Positions 1 through 5,717 of a stretch of DNA of 5,717 bases are shown in pieces. The stretch is from Planctomycetaceae bacterium (lineage in GTDB: Bacteria; Planctomycetota; Planctomycetia; Pirellulales; Pirellulaceae): contig SKVE01000612.1 of NCBI GenBank assembly GCA_007129635.1, positions 1 to 5,717 on the forward strand. Direction: 5' to 3'. The translations under genes and the position numbers were made by a program. The notes beneath the pieces were generated by a model that did not search any database, was not told where the DNA came from, and saw nothing but the letters and a program-made list of their open reading frames with translations. The stretch's first letter is position 1; each line of letters opens with the position of its first letter.

Positions 1-2621
1 ACCGCGGCCTGCCGTGGGATGGCCACCTGGTGGCCCGCGACGCGTTCAACGGCACGCTGTTGTGGCGGGTGCCCATGCGCGGTTGGCAGCCGGAGGCGGG
101 CGTCCAGTTCGGCCGAGGAGACCGTTGGCAAATCCATCATACGATCCCTCGGCGGCTGATCGCCGAGGGCGACCGTGTCTACGTCACCCTCGGGTTCCGT
201 GGCTCGCCGGTTTCCGTGCTGGATGCCGCGACCGGCCAGACGCTTATCGAGGCCCTGCCGGGGACTCAGGGGACCGACGAAATGCTGCTGGACAACGGTG
301 TGCTGATCGTGAAAATCCCCAGGGAATTGACGTTGGGGGCAACGGTGCGGTATGGCCAGGACGCGCCGCACGATAGCTTGGCGGCCATCGATGTGGCGGA
401 GGGAAAGGTCTTGTGGAGCAAGGACAGAGTCCGCGTGGTGCCCTACGCCTTGTCTGCGCAGGCGGGACGGCTTGTGTACCACAACCTGGAAGAGATCGTC
501 TGTTTGGATTTGCGTTCGGGCGAGCCGCTTTGGCGGACGCCGAACGAGATCGGCACGACGATCGGGGCGGCCAACACGCTGGTGATCAGCGAGGACGTGG
601 TGGTGTTCCACGGACAGCGGCATCTGGAAGGCAAGCGGCAGCTTTTCCTGACGGGACTGAGCCTGGCCGACGGCAAACCGCTGTGGAACCGTCCGGGGCA
701 TCGGTCGCAAGCCGAGGCCTGCACGCAGCCGACCGATGTATTCGTCATCGATGGGGTCGTCTGGTGCGGCCAGTCGTTGGACGGTTACGACCTTCGCACC
801 GGCGAGGTCGTCCAAACCCTATCGATCGGCCTGACCGTGTCGCCGGGCCACCACGCTCGCTGCCACCGCGGCAAGGCGACCGAGCAGTTCCTGATCTGGC
901 CAAAGCGGGGTGCTGAATTTTTGGACCTGGCTGGCCGGCAGCACATGCGGCACGACTGGCTGCGCGCGCCCTGTTTCACGGGCGCGACACCGGCCAACGG
1001 GTTGCTGTACATGCCGCCGAGTCAGTGTTTCTGCTATCCGGGGGTGAAGAAACCGGGCTATCTGGCCCTGGCGGCAGAGCCGGTCGAGCCGCTGGCGCCG
1101 GCCACCGCCGCCGATCTGGAACGCGGCCCCGCTTATGGACGCATCCCGGACGGGCAGCAAGCCTCGGCCGACGATTGGCCGATGCACCGGCGTGACGGGC
1201 AGCGAAGCGGTTCGACCGCGACGAAGGTGCCTGTCGAGTTGAGCGAACTGTGGCAGATCGAACTGGCCGCTCCAGGCACTCAGCCGGTGATCGTGGGCGA
1301 TCGCGTGTGGATCGCCGAAAAAGACGCCCATCGCATCCGCTGTCTGGACGCAGTCAGCGGCCAGGAGCTGTGGAGCTTTACGGCCGGCGGACGGATCGAC
1401 TCGGCGCCCACCTGGTACGCGGGCACGGTGCTGTTCGGCTGCCGTGACGGCCGGGTGTACTGTTTGCGTGCCGACGATGGTGCTTTGGTGTGGCGATTCC
1501 AGGCCGCGCCGGACGCGCGGCGCATCGTCTCGTACGATCAGTTGGAGTCCGTGTGGCCGGTCCACGGCAGCGTGCTGGTACAGGAGGGCCTGGTCTACTT
1601 CGCTGCCGGGCGCTCGTCGTTCCTCGACGGCGGCATCTTCGTCTACGCCCTGGACGCTCGCACCGGTGAACTGATGCACCATCACCAATTGGAAGGTCCT
1701 TGGCCGGATATCTGGGAAGACCTCGGAGCACCGTTTGCGATGGAAGGCGCTTTGCCGGACCTGTTCGTCAGCGACCGTCACGGCGACTTGTACATGCAGC
1801 GGATCAAGTTCGATGCCCGGCTGAACCGTCTGCCGGTGGTGGAGGAAAGCCCGCTTGGCGAATTGGACATGGGCGATAACCATCTGGTCGCCACCGGTGG
1901 ATTCCTGGACGACACGGGTTTCGACCGACTGTACTGGATGTACAGCCACCGCTGGCCGGGTTTTTATTTCGCTCAGCACGCACCCAAGAGCGGGCAAATG
2001 GTCGTGTTCGACGAGAGCACGACTTATGCCGTCAAGTATTTCTATCGGCGAATCGTTTGGAGTCCGGCGTTCCTGCCCGGCGATCAGGGCTATCTGCTGA
2101 TGGCCGACGATAATGACAACCAGCCGGTGCTGGAGAAGGAGCGGTTCGAGAAGAGAATCCCCGGCCACCCGCAGGAAACCTTCGACCAGTGGCGGGACAT
2201 CCTCGATGCTCACGAAGATGTCGAGATCATCCGTTGGCTGCCCGAGGAGGCCTACACCGACCAGCACCGTCGTGGCGGCCGCGGCGTGGAGAAAGGCAGC
2301 GGATACCAGCGGGCACGGCCGACGAAGTGGCAGCAGATGATCCCCTTGCGCATCCGTGCCATGGTCCTGGCCGACGACCTGCTGTTCGCTGCCGGATTGC
2401 CCGACCAGGTCGATCCGGACGACCCGCTGGCGGCCTTCGAGGGGCGGCTGGGAGCCCTGTTGCAGGTCTTCTCGGCCAACGACGGTACGCTGCGCAGCAG
2501 CTATCGGCTCGCCTCTCCACCAGCCTTTGACGGCCTGTCGGCCTCCACCGGCCGGCTCTACTTGGCCACACAGGACGGAAACCTGCTCTGTCTCGGACAC
2601 CGTCCCGGTTCCACCGAATAG
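1..2621 (+). CDS. Large PQQ-like beta-propeller repeat protein, 5' end missing
   Basis: The frame is already open at base 3 and ends with TAG at 2619-2621, so the N-terminus lies outside the window. The GTG at 30 is not the likely start, because the nine codons before it (RGLPWDGHL) read straight into the ARDAFNG motif. Numbering from that GTG (863 residues), blade motifs of the type 'D-x-x-x-G-x-x-L-W' recur at about 62-72, 119-129, 158-168, 209-219, 252-264, 438-450, 478-490, 538-554 and 813-827. A motif DDWPMHRRDGQRSGS at 381-395 appears to open a second propeller. CHRGKATEQF (278-287), GAEF (294-297), PANGLLY (321-327), GFLDD (624-628) and DPDDPLAAFEGRLG (795-808) match my memory of a planctomycete-centred family of PQQ-like/BamB-like propellers. 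Such folds usually serve as binding scaffolds outside the cytoplasm. I see no CxxCH heme motif and no clear quinoprotein dehydrogenase active site, so an enzyme role is not supported. An N-terminal signal or an extra fused domain could lie off-window. It converges with the beta-helix gene. Confidence 0.9.
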   Translation, partial: RGLPWDGHLVARDAFNGTLLWRVPMRGWQPEAGVQFGRGDRWQIHHTIPRRLIAEGDRVYVTLGFRGSPVSVLDAATGQTLIEALPGTQGTDEMLLDNGVLIVKIPRELTLGATVRYGQDAPHDSLAAIDVAEGKVLWSKDRVRVVPYALSAQAGRLVYHNLEEIVCLDLRSGEPLWRTPNEIGTTIGAANTLVISEDVVVFHGQRHLEGKRQLFLTGLSLADGKPLWNRPGHRSQAEACTQPTDVFVIDGVVWCGQSLDGYDLRTGEVVQTLSIGLTVSPGHHARCHRGKATEQFLIWPKRGAEFLDLAGRQHMRHDWLRAPCFTGATPANGLLYMPPSQCFCYPGVKKPGYLALAAEPVEPLAPATAADLERGPAYGRIPDGQQASADDWPMHRRDGQRSGSTATKVPVELSELWQIELAAPGTQPVIVGDRVWIAEKDAHRIRCLDAVSGQELWSFTAGGRIDSAPTWYAGTVLFGCRDGRVYCLRADDGALVWRFQAAPDARRIVSYDQLESVWPVHGSVLVQEGLVYFAAGRSSFLDGGIFVYALDARTGELMHHHQLEGPWPDIWEDLGAPFAMEGALPDLFVSDRHGDLYMQRIKFDARLNRLPVVEESPLGELDMGDNHLVATGGFLDDTGFDRLYWMYSHRWPGFYFAQHAPKSGQMVVFDESTTYAVKYFYRRIVWSPAFLPGDQGYLLMADDNDNQPVLEKERFEKRIPGHPQETFDQWRDILDAHEDVEIIRWLPEEAYTDQHRRGGRGVEKGSGYQRARPTKWQQMIPLRIRAMVLADDLLFAAGLPDQVDPDDPLAAFEGRLGALLQVFSANDGTLRSSYRLASPPAFDGLSASTGRLYLATQDGNLLCLGHRPGSTE

Positions 2622-2720
2622 CGCGGCACGCGTCCCAGCCAAGGTGTACAACGGGGACAACCAATCTTTGCCCTCTTGAACCCGACCAGCCCGGATGGAA
2701 TCGCTCTGCGGAGACTGCGC

Positions 2721-2735
2721 CCAGCACGCTGCTGG
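2721..2735 (+). terminator. Short GC hairpin downstream of propeller gene
   Basis: Bases 2721-2726 (ccagca) and 2730-2735 (tgctgg) are exact reverse complements around a 3-base loop, about 100 bases after the propeller stop codon. No T run follows, so it is not a canonical intrinsic terminator. Short perfect palindromes of this size also occur by chance in GC-rich DNA. Confidence 0.2.
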
Positions 2736-2822
2736 ACCACCGCGACTGCCGAGCCCTCCCCAAAGAAACCACGTTTCATTTACTCTCTTCCCTGGTCGAC
2801 CGCGGGATCGCAAGGTGGATCA

Positions 2823-2865
2823 ACGGCCATTTGCTCAACCACCGCCGATCCTCGGCGTTGGCCGT
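2823..2865. terminator. Two-part hairpin, candidate bidirectional terminator
   Basis: An outer 7-bp stem pairs 2823-2829 (acggcca) with 2859-2865 (tggccgt). Inside it, a perfect 6-bp stem pairs 2843-2848 (cgccga) with 2852-2857 (tcggcg) around a 3-base loop. The stems are separated by a 13-base bulge on the left and one base on the right. It lies between converging stop codons, about 200 bases after the propeller gene and about 120 after the beta-helix gene. There is no T tract on either strand, so this would be a non-canonical or Rho-assisted terminator, or an RNA 3'-end stabiliser. Confidence 0.35.
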
Positions 2866-2983
2866 AAACGCGACGCCCAAGGCTCGACCCACGCCAGTCT
2901 TCAGCCCGAGAGACCAAGTTCAGCGTCTTCTCGATGATCCGTGGCATGGCCAAATTCTATCGAACACCGATCACCCCGTGGGG

Positions 2984-5305
2984 TCACTGCTGCGGCCCGA
3001 TGATCACCTCGTCAAGGTCGAAGGAGTGGTCTTTCTTGACCGCCGATTGCGGCCAGTCGATGATGTGCAAGCCCTCAAGGACCTGTAATTCGGGTTCGAT
3101 CTTGCGAATCATCCGCGCATCGAATTCCAGCTCCTGCCATTCTCCGTCATCATGCAGCACGAAATCCGCAATTCGGCGACCCTCTTCCACCTCGGCCGTC
3201 GCGCTCGCCGCGACCACGGCCCTTTTCTCCGAGAAGGTCCGCAGCACCAGGACGATCGGAGTTCCTTGGCTCACGCGGTAGCGGATGAACACTCGCGGGT
3301 AGACATCGATGTCCCAGCCGACCGGATGGATCTGGGCGGGCAGGCGGGCATTGTCCTCCGCGGCCACCACGTGCCGATAGCCGTGACCGGTTTCCGAATC
3401 GACGATGTCGCGGAAGGTCGCCGGCATCGGCCGGTAGCTCTTCCACAGCCACCACGCATCCTGGTCATCGGCATTCCAAGTGCTATGCACCAGCGGCTTG
3501 GAACGATCGACGGGCTCGGCGACCCAGACGTATCCCGCCGCCCGGTGTGCCTGTCCCGCCGCGTCGATGACGAGCACGCGGACTGCGTAGTCGTACGCCT
3601 CGGCATAGCGATGTGTAATCCTGGCGCCCGTGGCGACATTTCCGTCCCCCAGCCACCAGCGGACTTCCCGTGGTTGTGCGTCGCCGTGGACCACTGCGCG
3701 CAGCGTCACTTCCTGGCCGGGTCGCACGGCGAAGGGCTCTACCGACACTTGAACGGCTGCGCGCCCGGCGGTGCCGTGTTCGTAGACGCCGATGTCGGGC
3801 GCTTCACCGGACCACGGCAGACTCACCGCATCGCCGGTCTGCCAGTTCAGGTCGCGGTCCAGCAGCAGGGTGTTGGCCTGATGATCGACCTTGACGACCC
3901 GTGCCCGGCGGTCGGCGGTTCCCACGGCGATCAAGTCGCCCCGCTCACCCTGGATGCCGTAACCGTCGTAGAAGGGGGCGGCGTCTTCGACAGCCAGCAG
4001 CGTCCCCTGTCCCGCGCCGACCGTGCGAGTTAGGAACATGCCCGCGTCGCGCAGTGGGCTGTCCGCGCGCAGCGAATGGTCGTAGATCGTCGGGTTTGTA
4101 TAGCCTGGATCGACGTCCACGTTGCCCACATAGCGCGGGCCATGCGCGGCCAGAAAGGGCTCGGCTTGGACATCCGTGACGGTGTGCGATCCGCCGTGGT
4201 CAACCACGATCGGCAGGCCCGGTGTCGTCGCCGTGAGAACGTTGTTCATCAGCCGGACGAGTTCGGCCGTGCCGCCCCCCAGTCTTATCTGACGGTGCGT
4301 CCCGTGGGGATCGTTGCGGCTGAAGATGTTGTTGGCGAAGATCAGGTCACGGGTCTGGTCGGCCGTGGGCGAGACCGCGATGCCGTAGTGACCGTTGTCG
4401 TCGAAGACATTGTTGTACAAGCGTATCGTGTCCAGTTCCATGTTCGTCGACGGGTACAGGTGGATCGCTCCATGCGGATTGCGGAAGACGCGGTTGAAGC
4501 GGAAAATCCCACGCGTGGTGGCGAATTTCGCGTTGGCACTGCCCGACCGACCGCTGTTGAAGGCATGCGTGATGATATTGTGCTCAAACAGCGTTTCCTG
4601 AGTTCCGAAGTGTTCGAAGTTGCGCCCCCAGGCGGCGTGAAAGACGTTCCCGCGCATGACGATGTTGCGGTTCGAGCCGCGCGGCGACAGGTACACCGGA
4701 CTGTGCCCGACCCGGCTGATGGCATTGCCCTCGATCAATACGCGAGTGCAATGGCCGATCTGCAGCATATTGATGCCCACGTGTCTGTGCATCAGGCAGT
4801 TACGCATCTGGATGTCGGTGCTGTGCGAGAAGCTGATCGGTTCCCGCCAGCCTTGCGAGCCTTCCATACGGCAGTCATCGATGATCACGTGGGAGCAGTT
4901 CAACAGTTGCGCCCACCGGCCTTGCTTCGGCTGCGGTCCGATGTACAGGCCCTCGATGCGAATGTGCGAGAGGTTGTGCAGAAGGATTGAGTAGCTGATG
5001 TCGCCGTTGCCGATCAGCCGGGCACTCCGTCGCGGTTCGGCGCGGAAGACAATCGGTTGCTCGACGGTCCCGCTGTTTGCCGGCACAAGGGTTCCGGGGT
5101 ATTCGCCCGCCAGCAGGGTCACCGTATCGCCGGCCTGGGCCGTCGCCCCGGCTTTCGCCAGTGTCAGCCACGGTGCCGCGCGAGTTCCCGGATTTGCGTC
5201 AGCGCCAGTCGGTGCCAGGAAGTAATCCGCGCCCCATGCCGCCCCGCACGCAAGAACCATCATCGCGGTCACCGAAGCAACCACCGTCATCTTTGCACAC
5301 CGCAT
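2984..5305 (-). CDS. Exported right-handed parallel beta-helix protein with PKD and C-terminal beta-sandwich domains
   Basis: This is a complete 773-residue protein from ATG at 5305 to TGA at 2984-2986. The start is fixed by GGGAGGA 9 bases upstream and by a signal peptide: positive MRCAK, a hydrophobic stretch 7-20, and a likely signal peptidase I site after AAWG (residue 25). Mature sequence begins DYFLAPTGADANPGT (27-41), with GDTVTLLAGEY at 59-69, the usual N-terminal edge of DUF1565/pectate-lyase-like helices. Residues about 100-360 repeat short 'I-x-x-N-x-I/F' rungs (for example IEGNAIS 191-197, VMRGNVF 216-222, LYNNVF 296-301). The domain closes with SLRADSPLRDAG (411-422), then a beta-rich insertion (about 425-500), then DIGVYE (504-509). 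A PKD domain spans about 515-597 (WWLGDGN at 550-556, THRY at 564-567, VLVIDAAG at 577-584). The C-terminal part (about 605-773) resembles a galactose-binding or carbohydrate-binding beta-sandwich (GEWQELEFD 721-729, FDLDEVIIG 762-770). The likely role is binding or cleaving extracellular polysaccharide. No catalytic residues can be named, so a lyase or hydrolase activity is only inference. Confidence 0.93.
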   Translation of the reverse strand: MRCAKMTVVASVTAMMVLACGAAWGADYFLAPTGADANPGTRAAPWLTLAKAGATAQAGDTVTLLAGEYPGTLVPANSGTVEQPIVFRAEPRRSARLIGNGDISYSILLHNLSHIRIEGLYIGPQPKQGRWAQLLNCSHVIIDDCRMEGSQGWREPISFSHSTDIQMRNCLMHRHVGINMLQIGHCTRVLIEGNAISRVGHSPVYLSPRGSNRNIVMRGNVFHAAWGRNFEHFGTQETLFEHNIITHAFNSGRSGSANAKFATTRGIFRFNRVFRNPHGAIHLYPSTNMELDTIRLYNNVFDDNGHYGIAVSPTADQTRDLIFANNIFSRNDPHGTHRQIRLGGGTAELVRLMNNVLTATTPGLPIVVDHGGSHTVTDVQAEPFLAAHGPRYVGNVDVDPGYTNPTIYDHSLRADSPLRDAGMFLTRTVGAGQGTLLAVEDAAPFYDGYGIQGERGDLIAVGTADRRARVVKVDHQANTLLLDRDLNWQTGDAVSLPWSGEAPDIGVYEHGTAGRAAVQVSVEPFAVRPGQEVTLRAVVHGDAQPREVRWWLGDGNVATGARITHRYAEAYDYAVRVLVIDAAGQAHRAAGYVWVAEPVDRSKPLVHSTWNADDQDAWWLWKSYRPMPATFRDIVDSETGHGYRHVVAAEDNARLPAQIHPVGWDIDVYPRVFIRYRVSQGTPIVLVLRTFSEKRAVVAASATAEVEEGRRIADFVLHDDGEWQELEFDARMIRKIEPELQVLEGLHIIDWPQSAVKKDHSFDLDEVIIGPQQ

Positions 5306-5314
5306 CTGCGTCTG

Positions 5315-5321
5315 TCCTCCC
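5315..5321 (-). promoter_or_regulatory. Ribosome binding site of the beta-helix gene
   Basis: On the minus strand these bases read GGGAGGA, a near-perfect Shine-Dalgarno sequence, with 9 bases between it and the ATG at 5305. It supports that start over the internal Met6 codon at 5290, which would remove the positive end of the signal peptide and have poor spacing. No clear promoter was found for this gene upstream of the site. Confidence 0.75.
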
Positions 5322-5353
5322 GAGCAAAATGGAGAGCCGCTTACCGATCCAAG

Positions 5354-5506
5354 ATGAAGGTGGCTCTGGCAAAACTTCTGTCAGGGTTCCGACACGGCAC
5401 CATGTCGCGCCTTTCCGAATTCAAACTAATCCCCGAGGCGCCGCCGGTCAAGCCGAGCAACCACCTCGAGCATGACGACGAAGTGAAGTGGTGGCGAATC
5501 GCTTGA
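5354..5506 (+). CDS. Doubtful small ORF, 50 codons
   Basis: ATG at 5354 to TGA at 5504-5506 encodes a basic-to-mixed 50-residue peptide beginning MKVALAKLLSGFRHG and ending EVKWWRIA, with a proline-rich middle (PEAPPVKP). I do not recognise it and see no domain, signal peptide or membrane segment. By hand count, GC at codon positions 1, 2 and 3 is about 62, 40 and 72 percent, a pattern like real coding DNA, though the sample is tiny. Against it, the nearest purine-rich site (GGAGAG at 5331-5336) is 17 bases upstream, too far for a good ribosome binding site. The opposite strand is also open here (5341-5553). It could be a small protein, the remnant of one, or a conserved intergenic repeat. 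Confidence 0.2.
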   Translation: MKVALAKLLSGFRHGTMSRLSEFKLIPEAPPVKPSNHLEHDDEVKWWRIA

Positions 5507-5524
5507 ACCGAGAAACGCACTGTG

Positions 5525-5554
5525 TGGACAGGGTGGCAAACACGCGGGTACAAT
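5525..5554 (+). promoter_or_regulatory. Candidate sigma70-type promoter for the edge gene
   Basis: A -35 box TGGACA (5525-5530) and a -10 box TACAAT (5549-5554) each differ from consensus by one base and are separated by 18 bases. Transcription would begin near 5561, giving a leader of about 86 bases before the ATG at 5647. It is correctly oriented and close to a gene with a strong ribosome binding site. The prediction is by eye. Confidence 0.45.
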
Positions 5555-5631
5555 CACGATTCGCGAGCACGCGACAAACAAGGTGTGACTCGCTCTAGGT
5601 GATCGTTCCGAACCATCGATTTGTGCGAAGC

Positions 5632-5637
5632 AAGGAG
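5632..5637 (+). promoter_or_regulatory. Ribosome binding site of the edge gene
   Basis: AAGGAG lies 9 bases before the ATG at 5647, an ideal position. It is the main evidence, with the signal sequence that follows, that the short frame at the right edge is a real gene. Confidence 0.7.
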
Positions 5638-5646
5638 CCCGCTACC

Positions 5647-5717
5647 ATGAGAAGTACAACCCCATTGCTGTTGCTGGTGATCGTCTGCCTGTTGTCGGCC
5701 TGCGCCGTATCGTTCGG
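5647..5717 (+). CDS. Start of an exported protein, probable lipoprotein, cut by window edge
   Basis: Only 23 full codons are visible. They read as a classical export signal: MRSTTP with one positive residue, a hydrophobic core LLLLVIVCL (7-15), and a lipobox LSAC at 16-19, with Cys19 as the candidate lipidated residue. The frame remains open to the end of the window. AAGGAG stands 9 bases upstream and a promoter-like pair at 5525-5554 faces it. If Cys19 is not lipidated, ordinary signal peptidase cleavage close by (after ACA, residue 20) is possible. The mature protein is out of view, so its function cannot be told. It is transcribed divergently from the beta-helix gene and may share control with it. 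Confidence 0.7.
   Translation, partial: MRSTTPLLLLVIVCLLSACAVSF

Larger units (their letters stand above)
2622..2983. other. Convergent intergenic region
   Basis: This stretch of about 360 bases lies between the stop codons of two converging genes. Short frames are open on both strands, but none has a ribosome binding site or a recognisable protein family, so I regard it as non-coding. It contains three perfect-arm inverted repeats: 2721-2735 (6-bp stem, 3-base loop), 2764-2776 (weak 5-bp stem gaaac/gtttc) and the two-part hairpin at 2823-2865. None is followed by a T tract. Termination of the two genes towards each other is the likely role. Confidence 0.6.
5306..5646. other. Divergent intergenic region
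   Basis: This gap of about 340 bases separates the left-facing beta-helix gene from a right-facing gene at the window edge. It holds the ribosome binding site of each gene, a rightward sigma70-like promoter at 5525-5554, and a doubtful 50-codon ORF at 5354-5506. No sharp operator-like palindrome stands out. An imperfect inverted repeat at 5385-5401 (ggttcc/ggcacc, one mismatch) is too weak to name. Confidence 0.55.

Noticed and set aside
1..2621. Possible PQQ-dependent alcohol dehydrogenase
   Set aside because: The blade repeats fit the fold, but I see no cytochrome CxxCH motif, no adjacent-Cys pair and no clear cofactor-binding set. A non-enzymatic PQQ-like propeller is the safer call.
819..2813. 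Minus-strand open frame of 664 codons opposite the propeller gene
   Set aside because: It is the shadow of a GC-rich coding strand. Its translation has no recognisable domain, while the plus strand gives a clear repeat protein across the same bases.
2973..2984. ACCCCGTGGGGT palindrome touching the beta-helix stop codon
   Set aside because: The loop would be only 2 to 4 bases, it overlaps the stop codon, and no T run follows on the minus strand. It is too weak to call a terminator.
2676..3088. Overlapping short plus-strand frames in and past the convergent gap
   Set aside because: They have no ribosome binding site and low-complexity composition, and they run into the antisense of the beta-helix gene. 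No transposase or other remnant could be recognised.
3152..4990. Two long plus-strand frames (3152-4033 and 4076-4990) opposite the beta-helix gene
   Set aside because: Both are antisense shadows. The minus strand has a signal peptide, a ribosome binding site and ordered domains, and the plus frames show no family features.
5341..5553. Minus-strand 70-codon frame in the divergent region
   Set aside because: It has no ribosome binding site, overlaps the rightward promoter boxes, and has no recognisable domain.
1..5717. CRISPR arrays, tRNA or rRNA genes, insertion sequences
   Set aside because: No regularly spaced repeats, cloverleaf-like sequence, transposase frame or terminal inverted repeats were seen on either strand.

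Overview
The window is GC-rich and carries parts of three protein genes. Two of the proteins look like the secreted, repeat-rich proteins typical of Planctomycetes and related bacteria (PVC group and neighbouring environmental phyla). The assignment rests on protein style: a very large PQQ-like beta-propeller protein with planctomycete-type motifs, and an exported parallel beta-helix/PKD protein. There is no rRNA or other phylogenetic marker, so it is an inference.

Layout. Bases 1-2621 (+) hold the 3' part of a large double beta-propeller protein whose start lies left of the window. Bases 2622-2983 are a non-coding gap between two converging genes and hold inverted repeats, the best a two-part hairpin at 2823-2865. 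Bases 2984-5305 (-) hold a complete 773-residue exported protein: signal peptide, right-handed parallel beta-helix, a small beta-rich insertion, a PKD domain and a C-terminal carbohydrate-binding-like beta-sandwich. Bases 5306-5646 separate two diverging genes and contain a good sigma70-like promoter (5525-5554) facing right, plus a doubtful 50-codon ORF (5354-5506). From 5647 to the right edge is the start of a third gene: a strong ribosome binding site, then an N-terminus with a lipoprotein-type signal sequence.

The genes do not form one operon: the first two converge and the last two diverge. All three products are predicted or suspected to act outside the cytoplasm, which fits a surface or periplasmic binding and polysaccharide-handling role, but no enzymatic activity can be assigned. 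I found no mobile element, CRISPR array, tRNA or rRNA. I see no convincing evidence of a new biological system; the most checkable oddities are the convergent hairpin, the small ORF in the divergent gap, and a conserved-looking Cys cluster in the propeller protein.
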